From Gymnothorax reevesii (Eukaryota; Chordata; Actinopteri; Anguilliformes; Muraenidae), in contig CM056583.1 of NCBI GenBank assembly GCA_029721435.1, forward strand, positions 53,671,620 through 53,735,619: DNA of 64,000 bases. The letters run 5' to 3'. Position numbers and translations under genes: made by a program. Below are positions 1-10,690 of this stretch, one piece after another (position 1 is the stretch's first letter; each line of letters starts with the position of its first letter). Below the pieces are notes generated by a model. That model saw only the letters and a program-made list of their open reading frames with translations. It had not been told where the DNA came from and did not search any database.

Positions 1-664
1 GACATCATACGAATGGGACTCTGATGAACAATGTGCATTTTGTGCACATCAAAGGACTTAAGATTTTCTCAGGTCCTCTCAGCAGGGGACATCTTCAGTA
101 AGTGTGTTGGTTTATTCAGAGGCTGTAGCTGCTAAACACAGAAAGAACATAAGATTTTACTCACAGAAATGCTAAACACAGTAAATTTCAGACTCGGGGT
201 GGTCGCAGAATATGAAGCATCATGTCTTCATCTGCATTCAATAAATCAATTAAATAATTACAAGATTACTGCAATCATAATTTCCAAAATTTTTTACCCT
301 ATTTTGTTTAATTTCATAAAAAAACTAGATAAACCCATAGAAGTTTTCACTGACCCCTCCGGTGACTAGTTCGTGAACCAATTCTGTAATTATCCAATAG
401 TAATCAAAATAAATTTCAGTTAAATAAAAGCTTTAGTAGCTTTGGCTGTAAATATACCTTTTATCTTTGCTATCATGGGTCAATGACTACTGAATAAAAT
501 CATTGTTGTTCTGTGAATAATATTTGACTTGCTTGACATAAGTTTCCTGATTCTTTTGATTTTTACAAAGGTTCGATTTATGCCCTGTTACATCCACATT
601 TATCTGCTATTTACTGTTTATCCATGTGTCTATCAGATGCCCCCTATTTGAATGATGATTTAAT
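1..664. other. AT-rich sequence, nothing recognised
   Basis: No long open frame, inverted repeat, tRNA-like box or known repeat core was seen. The short ORF near 169-369 has no recognisable motif and normal AT-rich composition, so it is treated as chance. Confidence 0.5.
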
Positions 665-940
665 TTGTTTCAACATTTAACCCCTCAACAATTCCTGCCG
701 ATGGGGCACTGCTGTCCCTTCTGCCGCCTGTCTGTCCGTCCATCCGTCTGTCTGTCTTCCAATCGATTTTTATCACTCAAGCTAGTAAATGGCTGTAGGG
801 ACAGCCCTCAAATATTGGGTGTCACCAGAAGCCTATTTGATGTCAAGGTCATAGCTCTGATTTTCACCTATTTTTTTCTAGGTCAAAGGTCGGCACGTCC
901 TCCTGTAAGGCACTCCAAGGGGAGTATATAGTGGCAAAGT
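665..940. repeat. Degraded dispersed repeat with GTCC/GTCT tract and AGGTCA direct repeat
   Basis: The stretch contains a short run of GTCC/ATCC/GTCT tetranucleotides (about 728-758) and, further on, AGGTCA followed directly by AAGGTC (near 882-894). The sharp rise in C and G against the flanks, and its resemblance to the GACGGACGGACGG-bearing repeat at 33858-34113, suggest an old interspersed repeat. The ORF over it (665-931) shows no protein motif and is not called as a gene. The family is unknown to me. Confidence 0.4.
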
Positions 941-1199
941 CAGTCTAGTTTATGTTGAGCCCAGCGTTTTGCCCATTCCCTACATCCCTCACGGCCCAAA
1001 TCAGCGACTGGATAAGGAGACTCCTATGTTATATCGTTAATTGCATACAAAGCACTATAAAGTTTATAAACCAGTTAAATGTGCATGTAATCTTGCTTAT
1101 ACATCTTAAAATATGCGCAGTATCACAGCAATCACAGAAATGCTTTTTTTTTTACTTTTGGCAATACATATTTTGTTTTATAAAACTGAAAATTTGGAA

Positions 1200-1288
1200 A
1201 CTGTAATCCTTTTTGTTAAGACTCACCTTATTGGAGCAACATTTCAAGGTGCTCCAATAAAGTGAGTCTTACTAAAACGGATTACAGT
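1200..1288. repeat. 89-bp snap-back hairpin (MITE-like)
   Basis: Two 39-bp arms (1200-1238 and 1250-1288) are inverted copies of each other with 4 mismatches, separated by an 11-nt loop. Each arm starts ACTGTAATCC and ends ATTGGAGCA. A transcript on either strand would fold into a long hairpin. This is the form of a foldback MITE; no clear target duplication was found. A microRNA-type precursor is the alternative, but nothing in the sequence favours it over a mobile element. Confidence 0.75.
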
Positions 1289-3010
1289 GTGCGTATTCTC
1301 TTTCTTGTCTGATGCTATTCCAATTTTTATCCGGCATCTCAAATTGAATTTTCCTAGTTGGATGCACATGTTCTTAATATATTTGTAACATATTTTGTAA
1401 AATTTAAAACCGTTTCTTTCTCATCCAATTTTCCTCAGCTATTGTCCCCCAATTAGTTCGAGCTGGGAAAGCCAAAGGAAATGTCTTCATGCTTCAGAAA
1501 AAAACCTAAGATCCTTCAGTCAAAAATCTAGTTTCTTTATTTTCCCCTTCTCCAGAAAGGTAACTCATCAGCTCAGCACACAACCCCAAACCTTGATGTT
1601 CCTTTACATTAGGGGCCTTCAGCTAACTTAAAATGTGTCTATGTAACTAACATCAAGGTGCACACAGATGCATGCAGCAACATACTGTCTAACACACTGA
1701 GAAGACTTCCTAAGATCAGAAAGCACAAAAAACACCTTGAGCTGATGAGCAGTTGCAGCAAATGGGAGGCCTGGATGTACTGCACTAAATATAGCACAGA
1801 GGTGAGAGATAAGAGAGGCATAGATGGAGCTGAGCCTACAATACTGGAATTAATTGCGGAATAACTTCTCCCTAATGCTGCATCTGACAACTGGGACTTG
1901 AACCAAACCTTAGTAAATTAGTGTCAAAGACCTCTCAATCGAGAGCTGGCAAAGATCCAGAGTAAGGGCTTTCCAAAGTGAACATTTTGGGGCAGCACAG
2001 CTGTGCCACGGTAACTTCAGTAATGGTGACAGAGTGATCCAAACAGGAGCTCTTTCAAATAGTGAATGCAAGCTTTTTTGGAGAACAAAATAGGCTCTAC
2101 TTATGTGCTTTTGTAAATGGAAATGCACGCGGCAGTAACTTTATGCATTATTTCGTCTATCTGATATGGCATATGTAAAGCCTTCACCCAGTTTGATAGT
2201 TTCCTGCACTCAAATAAAAGCGTTTGCATCTCAAGTGGATGGACGGCTCAAAAGAAGGTGGGTCGATGCATAGCAGGGTGCAACTTTTGTGTCACAGACC
2301 TTGTTTGCATTTTGACTCAACAAAACCACTTTTAAAGCAAATGCTGTCACTCTGTGGTAGTTTGATGGAACTGAATCAAAGCCAGTGTAGCTTTTCGCGA
2401 ATAAACGACTATCTTTTCCTTCCCATTTTCATTTTTATTATGTACCCCATAAATATGCCAACAGAATAGTGGTGGGGTGTGGAAGTGTCAAGGAGTATTT
2501 TTATACAAGTGAATATCTTCTTCGTGTGGGAGAAATACAAATAACTTCGGTCTCACCCTTGTTTCAATACCTTGAGTGCTGTTCTGTATATGGTTTAAAT
2601 CACCTGGATCTTTTCATGTGAAATACATTACCAGATTGACCTTTATCCTCCCAAACACCACCCAGCATTACTTCATTGGAGTGTGGTTCTCATAGGACCA
2701 AAGGAGACAGTAGCAACACAAGTTACTTGCTTTTTCTATACTGGACAAAGTTGCCAGTGTGCTAAGGTGCTAAGACATTGGTTTTAAAGGGAAAGACAAT
2801 GGCTAATCTGACTGGTTTTAATGGGCGCACACCCCCATCACACCCACAGGTAATTAGTCCAATCCTTTTGACAACAGGTCCACAGCTGCGCCATCACTTC
2901 TTACCAGAAAATTACCAACATGGAGTTAGACTTGCCCAGTTTTGATCTGCAGTATTGCAAGCACTTGTGTTTGCTAGTTGGGTTTAGAGCATCAAAATAG
3001 GGCACACTGA
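1289..3010. other. No gene recognised
   Basis: Unique-looking AT-rich DNA. Around 2770-2960 the sequence is less AT-rich and looks like an old dispersed repeat, but I could not find its ends. ORFs in this stretch (for example 1658-1864 and 2224-2469) lack motifs and are not credited. Confidence 0.45.
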
Positions 3011-3011
3011 G

Positions 3012-3475
3012 CTGCCAGATAGCTCACTCAGTTAAGGCACTGCGTTGCAGTGCAGAAGTGACGATCACGTCGCGGGTTCGAGCCCCGGTCGTATCAACCA
3101 GCAGTGGTCGGCAGCTTTTTCAGAGTAGCGCGCACTTTGCTATGACAGTACAGGGTTTCAAAATGGGAAGTGACTGTGGGAAATAAAATAAACAGCTTTG
3201 TTCGTTGCTCAAGCGCCTCCTGTTGGCCAGACGGGCGCTCGTCAAGAAGACTCTAAGCCTGGTCATGTCCGGGTATCCTCCGCACTCGTTCTGAACTTGC
3301 GAAGATTCAACCAATGAGTGTATAAGAAGTGGTGGCTGACAGGCGCGCGCTTCCGAGGAGAGCCGCAAACTGTCTTCACTCTTCTGAATTGGCAACAAGG
3401 GGTCGCAAACGAGCAAGCCTTGTATATAGTTCACCAATTGGGCATTCCAGATTCAGGTGGGATTGGAGATGCCAA
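3012..3475 (+). mobile_element. tRNA-derived SINE
   Basis: The first ~100 bp resemble a tRNA gene. An A-box-like TAGCTCACTCAGTTAAGG (3020-3037) is followed by a near-perfect B box GGGTTCGAGCC (3074-3084), the internal promoter of RNA polymerase III. The cloverleaf does not close, so this is not a functional tRNA gene. The less AT-rich stretch to about 3475 is probably the SINE body, but its 3' end is not defined by a tail or a target duplication. Family name not recognised. Confidence 0.6.
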
Positions 3476-4319
3476 ATTATAGAAAAAAAAAATAGGGCCC
3501 CTTGTGTTCCACACAATTTGAAAACGTTGAGTATTCAATATGACACACAAAAAACAATTTACATCAGAGACACACAAAGAAAAACTTGAAAATGCAAAGA
3601 AGGAAATTAAAAAGTACGGGCATAAAAACCTATGGAAGATATAATGGTAGGATTTTATTGGAAGAGGCTCGTAAACAGTGAGGTAATAATGAGCGGAAAA
3701 AGGCACAGACTGGAAAGTGCAGGCAGCCTTGCGTTCACAACAGCATCGTAAAATGGAGTGCAGAAGTGGCATGAGGGGAACAGCACAATTACACGGTCTA
3801 CAAAAATCCCACCTGCTGTCGTAGGGTCCTCTCCATCGGCTGCTGCCAGAAAACAGAAAGAGGGAGACAGAGAGAAGGACAAAACAAGTTAATGTAGAAC
3901 CAACAATACCCTTGCAGAGCAATGTTACTCATGAGGAAAACTTGTGCTTGATGAGGTTATTAACAAATACATTTATAAAATGACTTTGCAAATTCCCTAA
4001 CAGAAGAAGATAAAATAATCGCGCTTTTACTAAGTAAACAGAAATAGCAAGAAGCACATTTTACTCATTTCTTATTTGACTACTGCTTTGGCCATTTAGT
4101 TGAGCGTTCTATAAGACTTGTGCTTTTGCCTTGAGTGCCAATGCAAACAGCAGGGAATTTTCCATCGCACAATTAAACAAGCAAGATCAAGATCACTAAA
4201 TAAAAGTTCACATAAATTTATAAGACCTTCTGTAATACAATCCTAAGCTCTGAAGCAGTTTTGCGGATACAAGTCATATAATATGTCAACAATATGTATT
4301 CAATATGTCAATTGTGAAC
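3476..4319. other. No gene recognised
   Basis: AT-rich sequence. The 163-residue reverse-strand ORF at 3431-3922 is rich in Phe, Cys, Ser and Leu, with no domain; it reads like translated polypurine/polypyrimidine DNA and is not called as a gene. Confidence 0.4.
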
Positions 4320-5240
4320 TTTAAAGGTCACAGAATGTCAAGTTGCGGTCAGCAAATAGACTTCATTCATGACTTTCTAAATGTTTCTATACAAACCTTG
4401 GCTCAATCTGTGACCATTCGAATGATATAAGTCATTGTAATTCCACTGTCGAGTTGGACCCTCAAAGGTCACTGACTGTCAAGTTAAACGTCACCAAATT
4501 AAAGTTCATATGCGACTTCCTAGAAGTCAGTAACACAAACCTAGGCTCCATCTCTGACCATTTTAGTGATACAAGTCATTGAATTTTCACAAGGTCACAT
4601 TTGACCTTTGAAAGTCATTTTGAAGGTCACTAAATGAAAGTTCATATATGACTTCCTATACGTCTCCAAAACAAATCTTCACTCAATCTGTAATGATTTT
4701 GCAGATATAAGTAATTGAAATTTCACTGTATAGTTTGGCCGTTGAAGGTCACTGAAGGTCAAGTTCAAGGTCACCCAATGAAACTCCATACATGACTTCC
4801 TATATGGCCACAATACAAACCTAAGCTCTATCAGTAATAGTTTTGGTGATAGAGGTCACTGAAATATGACTATGTAAAGTTTGACCTTTGAAGGTCACAA
4901 AAGGTCAAGTTCAATGTCACCAAATGAAACTTCATACACAACTTCCTACATGCCCGCAATACAAACCTTAACTCTATCTGTAAAAGTTTTGGTGATAGAA
5001 GTCATTGAAGTTTCACTATGTGAATTTGACCTTCAAAGGTCATGTAAGGTCTAGTTCAAGACCACCATATGAAAGTTCATACATGACTTCCTATAAGTGT
5101 TCAATGCACATATGTTCCCAATCTTCAATATTTTCAAGCCTAGAAAGCTTTAAAATTGTAACATTTTTCTTGGCCTCGAATTTGACCTTTCAAGGTCATC
5201 TGAGGTCAACTTTAACACAGCCAAAATATGGACCATATAT
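4320..5240. repeat. Degenerate tandem array, ~145-bp unit, rich in AGGTCA half-sites
   Basis: About six diverged units follow one another. Anchor positions (the TGACCT-type motif) fall near 4455, 4602, 4736, 4882, 5027 and 5183, giving spacings of 134-156 bp. Each unit has a TGACCT/AGGTCA block, then a segment like CATACATGACTTCCTA, then one like AACCTAAGCTCTATCTGTAA. The best preserved blocks read TGACCTTTGAAGGTCA (4882-4897) plus another AGGTCA four bases on (4902-4907), and AGGTCA-CTGA-AGGTCA (4746-4761). These are perfect nuclear-receptor half-sites in everted and direct (DR4) arrangement. Whether they bind anything is unknown; the array is best annotated as satellite-like repeat DNA. Confidence 0.75.
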
Positions 5241-5389
5241 TACTTCCTATTTGTATTACTGACATATAGTAAGTAATTTATGACCCATATTTCGGCTGTG
5301 TTAATCTCTATCTCTGTGTTAATCTCTATTTGCAACCATTTAGCTTTCACAGGCGATTTGGCCCATTCTCCATAAGACCCACTGTTAAA

Positions 5390-5830
5390 GTACAGCGCCC
5401 CCCACTAGACCCACTGTCATCGAATCAATCGAAATGGCACTCGCACTGTACATAAAGTGTGCCAAGGTGAGTTGATTGCCAGATTTAGAAAAAGTTATCA
5501 GACAGTTTTCGAGTAATAATTTTTTGAAATTTCAAGTCATATCTTAACATTGTTCATATATTCCCTGACCTCGAGTTTGACCTTTCAAAGTTATCTGTGG
5601 TCGAATTTAATATTTCCAACATATAGGTCATAAAGGACTTCCTATTTGTCGATAATACAAACTTAATCTCTATCTGCAACCATTTGGTCTCCACAGGCCA
5701 TCTTGCATATTCAAAAAATACAGCGCCCCCACTTCAACAGACCCACTTCCGTCGATTCAATCAAGATGGCCCTCGCACTATACATTGATGGTAGCAAGGT
5801 AGGTGGATTGCTTGATTTAGAAAAAAATTT
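5390..5830 (+). repeat. 332-bp tandem duplication carrying a short ATG-to-GT segment
   Basis: A CAGCGCCCCC-containing segment followed by an ATGGC(A/C)CTCGCACT core appears twice, with ATGs at 5434 and 5766. In both copies the ATG opens 11 codons and then meets a GT splice-donor-like site exactly 33 nt downstream (AAGGTGAGT and AAGGTAGGT). The copies otherwise differ at many bases. No following exon was identified, so this stays a repeat with an exon-like core. Confidence 0.45.
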
Positions 5831-8710
5831 ATCGCACAATTTTTGAGAAATTTTTTTTTTTTTTATTTCTCAGTCCTATCTTTAACATTGGAGCCAAAAT
5901 TTCAAGGGCCAATAAAACGGACAAAAATGATTCTATCAAAAATCCGAGAAAAAAGACTGGAGATATGGTCTGGTAGTATGACATTGCAGATTTACACAAA
6001 AATTCATCCAGCCAAAAAAAGATTAAAAATGATCCAGATGACGGATGCCACACCACGACAATAGCTTATTGGCCCATAGGGCCGGTAAGCAAAAAAATTT
6101 GAAAAACCACTAGCCAAGTTCCAAGCAATACAAAATAAATTATATGAACATTTATGAGTTATATATTGGCAAGCTTTATTTCAGAGGAACAATAAAATGT
6201 TGAGGACAGACAATTCATGCGATAGCATTTCATACAGATCACACTTTACAACAGCATTACAATAGTAGCTACTCATGGTTGTTTTTACTTATTTTACTTA
6301 TAATACTTATTTGGCGCACCACAAGTACGTCCAAGAAGCTGTAATCTTGCTGCATTGTACTGAAAAGGCCTTAAAGGACTTTGGAATGCATCTATTTAGC
6401 TACACCTCAAGCCAAAATGTCAAATTGTTTTCAGGAGAATTGGATCCCTATTTCTGTGAGGCTGACCTCAGAGCAAATGAAGAAATACTAGTTTGGAGAT
6501 TGTGAACACAAAAGAAGATGAGGATCAGACAGTTCGAAGACCATGGATGCATTGTCAGCGTAAAACAATTTGTCTGTATTTCTACCAGGATGATTTACTG
6601 TGTGAAGTAATGTTCGAATCATAGCTGAGCGGCATGTGACAGCCAACAGTTAAGATTTTAAGTAGCCAGCCACTGTGAATGAAAAACAGAATGTCCCCCC
6701 CTCTTTTGTCAGTGTTGGAACTGTGTATAAAAACAAGCTGACCCTCTGCTGGGCTTAGTTTTTGGGGCTTCAAATACAGCTCCCAGGGTGCATTGCATAA
6801 AACTGGCTTAAAAGAGGAAGAAAACACATTGATAAAATAAACTAGAGTGACATCACAGGGACAAATGTGTAGAATAATGGTACCAGGTCTCAGTTTGTTG
6901 TTTAAAGGATACATATCTACTGAGGCCACTGTTATTACCTTCTGTAAGGCAGTTGTATAAACTTGCATTGGTACATGTACTGTATATACTGTGCATATAC
7001 ACATAACGTTTATATACTATACTCATCATCACTCCATAGTATACTGTATATTGGAACAACAAAAACAAATTTGCAAAAATACTGTTGTTTTGTTATTGTG
7101 AACATGATCAGAATCATTATCATGGTCCTTGAAATAACTAGCCAATGCATGAAGCCTACCCAAACACAAAATAAAAATGAGATATTAAGACACATAATCG
7201 ATTGCTATGTTTGTTCAGAAAACGGGTTTATCTTGAACAGCTCAGAATGGTAAAAGTCCAGGATTGAGTGTGACTTTCACTCTTAGGGCCTTTTTATTCT
7301 TTAGTTCCAATTTTCTCAACAGGTTTAAAGAAATCCTGCACAAAGTCTTTTTATATGGCCCCTTTGTTTCTGGACAATATAGCAGCGGGACCCGTTTAGT
7401 TGTCACAGTAAACAGCAGCCCCCCCATCCCCCCCCCAGTAGTGCATAAAAGTCGAAGTGAGTTTGAAGTGGCATTCACTGCACTGCACTGAACAAGTTTA
7501 CTGCTCTATGTACATTATGCATGGCATTGCACAGTACCATATTTTTCACCTCTGAACCTGCTTTCTCTGCATGAATTATTTCTTTGCTAAACAATGGAGG
7601 TGTCCCACATATTGTTCTTCACAGTGATTGCTGTTCACCTTGGTCTCTTTTATGTGTTACTGCAATTTATAAATTCCAGAACTAAAACTAAAACAACTGT
7701 TAAAAATATTTATTGAATTGGTTAGGTATGAGAATTTCTACTGATGTAGGACAAAACAGTCGAGTCGTAAGAGACTGATGTAAGATAATGGGAAGCCACA
7801 GGCAATGAGACTTATGGTGGGGGTAGTGTCTTTTCTTTGAATCATAAAGGCTCCTTTGAGTCCCCAAAAGGTGTGACTGAATCAATGTGAGAGTGCTCTT
7901 GATGGACGTCATCAACATCATAATGAATGTAGCACAGGTATTCTTATGATGACCAGTGACCAAGGATATTAAATACATCCTATACTGTATGTCCTATATG
8001 TGTAGAATGTTTCTGTGCGCCTGTGGGTGGCACAAAATCTATAATGATTCTGCTGCTGTAAATTGTTTTTCCCACCTGGTGTTGCTAGTGTACATGGCGT
8101 TCAATGAGGACGCAAGAATTGATTCAATCAAGGATACGACTGGCTGGAAAGTTCAGAGCGTCAGAAAGCCTCACTCTGCCATTACCAACAATAGTAGACG
8201 TAATCACCAAGGTCACGGGAGAGAGTGAAGCTGTGCAGGATGGCGTACAACAAGTCTACAGCTGTATCGGGCATTAATGGGAACATGGCCACCCATGGCA
8301 GTGAGAGCAGAATTTCTTTGAATTAATAGGTTCGGATTAGGAATTAAGGACTATTTCTTGATAGAAGGCTTTTTTGGTGAGAGGAATTGTCCAGTTAACC
8401 AAATTAAGTTTACCCACATTGGCACAGAAACTCAAGGAGCAGATGAATCGGTGTGATATATCAGCAGGGGCTAAGTAGGCTTTTTTAGGTCAATACTTGC
8501 CCACTGATGGTGTTGCTCAGCAATATATTGTAAGGGTGCAACCAGGAAATGGCATGATCAGGCTCGTGCAGATCTGGAGGGATGTAAGAAATGGGTTCAA
8601 GTGAACTGTCCAAGAACTTGACTGAGGGCTGGGTACATGATGCGAAAAGATGCATCCTGGTAGCAAGTCTCTGTGTTGTGTGCCTGGTTAGTTAATTTTA
8701 GGTTTTGTCT
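5831..8710. other. No gene recognised
   Basis: AT-rich unique-looking sequence. None of the short ORFs (for example 6582-7004 on the minus strand, 6275-6505, 7264-7491, 7956-8228) has a recognisable motif or splice grammar. A C-run lies at about 7418-7436. Confidence 0.4.
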
Positions 8711-9534
8711 CCGTCGCCGTCTCCAGAGCCCAGTGTGCCGGTCCCCTTCGCCGTCTCCAGAGCCCAGTGTGCCTGTCTCCTTCGCTGTCTCCAGAGCCCA
8801 GTGTGCCTGTCTCCTTCGCCGTCACCAGAGCCCAGTGTGCCTGTCTCCTTCGCGGTCTCCAGAGCCCAGTGTGCCTGTCTCCTTCGCCGTCTCCAGAGCC
8901 CAGTGTGCTTGTCTTCTTCGCCACCTCCAGAGCCCAGTGTGCCTGTCTCCTTCGCCACCTCCAGAGCCCAGTGTGCCTGTCCCCTTCGCCACCTCCAGAG
9001 CCCAGTGTGCCTGTCTCCTTCGCCACCTCCAGAGCCCAGTGTGCCTGTCTCCTTCGCCATCTCCAGAGCCCAGTGTGCCTGTCCCCTTCGCCACCTCCAG
9101 AGCCCAGTGTGCCTGTCCCCTTCACCACCTCCAGAGCCCAGTGTGCCTGTCCCCTTCGCCACCTCCAGAGCCCAGTGTGCCTTTCCCCTTCGCCACCTCC
9201 AGAGCCCAGTGTGCCTGTCCCCTTCGCCACCTCCAGAGCCCAGTGTGCCTGTCCCCTTCGCCGTCTCCAGAGCCCAGTGTGCCTGTCTCCTTCGCCGTCT
9301 CCAGAGCCCAGTGTGCCTGTCTCCTTCGCCGTCTCCAGAGCCCAGTGTGCCTGTCCCCTTCGCCGTCTCCAGAGCCCAGTGTGCCTGTCCCCTTCGCCGT
9401 CTCCAGAGCCCAGTGTGCCAGTCCCCTTCGCCATCTCCAGAGCCCAGTGTGCCTGTCCCCTTCGCCATCTCCAGAGCCCAGTGTGCCTGTCTCCTTCGTC
9501 ATCTCCAGTCCCCAGTGTGCCAGCCGCCTTCGCC
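8711..9534. repeat. 34-bp minisatellite, 24 units
   Basis: The core AGCCCAGTGTGCC recurs at 8727, 8761, 8795 and so on to 9475, exactly 34 bp apart (22 steps), plus a degraded in-register copy at 9509. There are no insertions or deletions, only substitutions, mainly CGCCGTCT / CGCCACCT / CGCCATCT and TGTCTCC / TGTCCCC variants. Variants cluster: CGCCACCT units sit together in the middle, which points to spread by unequal exchange or slippage. Because 34 is not a multiple of 3 and the unit has no stop in any frame, long ORFs of 250-330 codons exist on both strands. They are by-products, not evidence for a protein. Confidence 0.95.
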
Positions 9535-10080
9535 GGCTTCCCAGCCAACGTTCCTGCCGTCTTGTCTGCCGCGCTCCTGATGTTCTCTCTTACCCTACTC
9601 CCGGCCAGCTATGCTATCCGAGTTAGCCATCAGCCAGCTGTGCCCACTGTCTTGTCTTGTGCCTGCCCTAGACCCTGCTTCCCAGTGTCTCCTAGCTCCA
9701 GTTCCCTAGTGTCCCCTTTCCGAGTCTGCCCCTTCCGAGTGTTTCCCTAGCTCCCCTTCCTGAGTTGTCCCGAGTGTCCCTAGTCTGCCCATTGCGGTTC
9801 AGTTTTTGGATTCCTTAGTTCTCCCCTTTCAGTGTAGTTGCATGGTGGTTATGTTGGCCTGAGTGCCCCGTTTTTTTCCCCCCTTCTCTGGTTTACTGTT
9901 TGTTTAATAAATTATTATTTTTGGATCCCCGCATCTGGCGTCTCTCCCCTTTTGTCTCTCCCAGTTCCGAGTGTTCCGACTTCAGTTCCAAGTCTTGTTT
10001 CCGAGTTTTCCAAGTTCCCAGTGCTCCTAGTGTGTTTCCCTCCCCAAATCCTTAACACTCTGGGCTGACCGAAGTCCCAG
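9535..10080 (+). other. Pyrimidine-rich tail next to the minisatellite, possible 3' end of a retroelement
   Basis: C/T-rich degenerate sequence with recurring CCGAGTGT / CCCAGTGT motifs continues from the minisatellite. A polyadenylation-type AATAAA lies at about 9905-9910 (TTTAATAAATTATTATT), followed by CCCGCATCTGGCGTC. An AATAAA followed by such a GCATCTGGCGTC segment resembles the R/U5 part of an LTR, but I found no matching second LTR, primer-binding site or protein. The minisatellite and this tail may belong to one element. Confidence 0.3.
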
Positions 10081-10690
10081 ATGTGTGTCCCAATTCCTTT
10101 CCAAAAGGAATGTTTAGCACTTAAATGGTGAGTAGGATGCTTCGGTTTGGGATGATGGAGACGTTACATTAACGGCATTTATCCAACGCTTGTATCCGGT
10201 AGATGATGTGTTGATGACAATAAATTAAAAGCCAGATGTATTTATGAGGGAGAGAGAGTAAATGAGGACAAGGCAATGAATGGTGGGAGGACAGTGACGT
10301 TTTCATTTTTGCCATTTACCAGATTGTCTTCACGGTGGATTGCCTGTAAAACCGATAAAACTATTTGCATGGAGATGGGGGGGATGAGGGAATGAGGAAC
10401 AAGAAGATGAGCAAAGGGAAAAACGAGGGATTGAAATTTCAATGAAATTTGTCACACATTCGTATAAAGTAGAGCTTCTGAAAAAATGAAATGCAATGAA
10501 ATAATACATGAGGGGGATGAGGAAGGGGACAAAAGGAATGAGGGATCGGGGGGATGAGGGAGCATGAAATTTGATAAATTAAATTCATTGCATGGCTTTA
10601 TCCAGTTAGGCATTTGCAAGACAACATGCATAAAAATCATGCAGGGAAGAGGAGGATGATGGAAAGACAAAAGAAACTGGATAACTGAGA
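10081..10690. repeat. Fragments of dispersed repeat in purine-rich DNA
   Basis: GGCATTTATCCAACGCTTGTATCC (about 10172-10195) resembles a segment that recurs widely in fish genomes next to retroposon tails. The remainder to 10690 is rich in GATGAGG/GAATGAGG purine motifs. No gene is visible. Confidence 0.35.

Noticed and set aside
3012..3090. tRNA gene
   Set aside because: A and B boxes are present, but the acceptor and anticodon stems do not pair; the sequence continues as a SINE body.
3431..3922. 163-codon minus-strand ORF
   Set aside because: Phe/Ser/Cys/Leu-rich translation of purine-rich DNA without domain, signal or splice context.
8711..9534. CRISPR array
   Set aside because: The repeat units abut with no unique spacers, and the rest of the window is plainly eukaryotic.
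8673..9750. Six overlapping long ORFs of 90-327 codons on both strands, rich in SPEPSVPV / GTLGSGDGEG repeats
   Set aside because: All are translations of the 34-bp minisatellite. A stop-free unit with length not divisible by three opens every frame; no frame is favoured.
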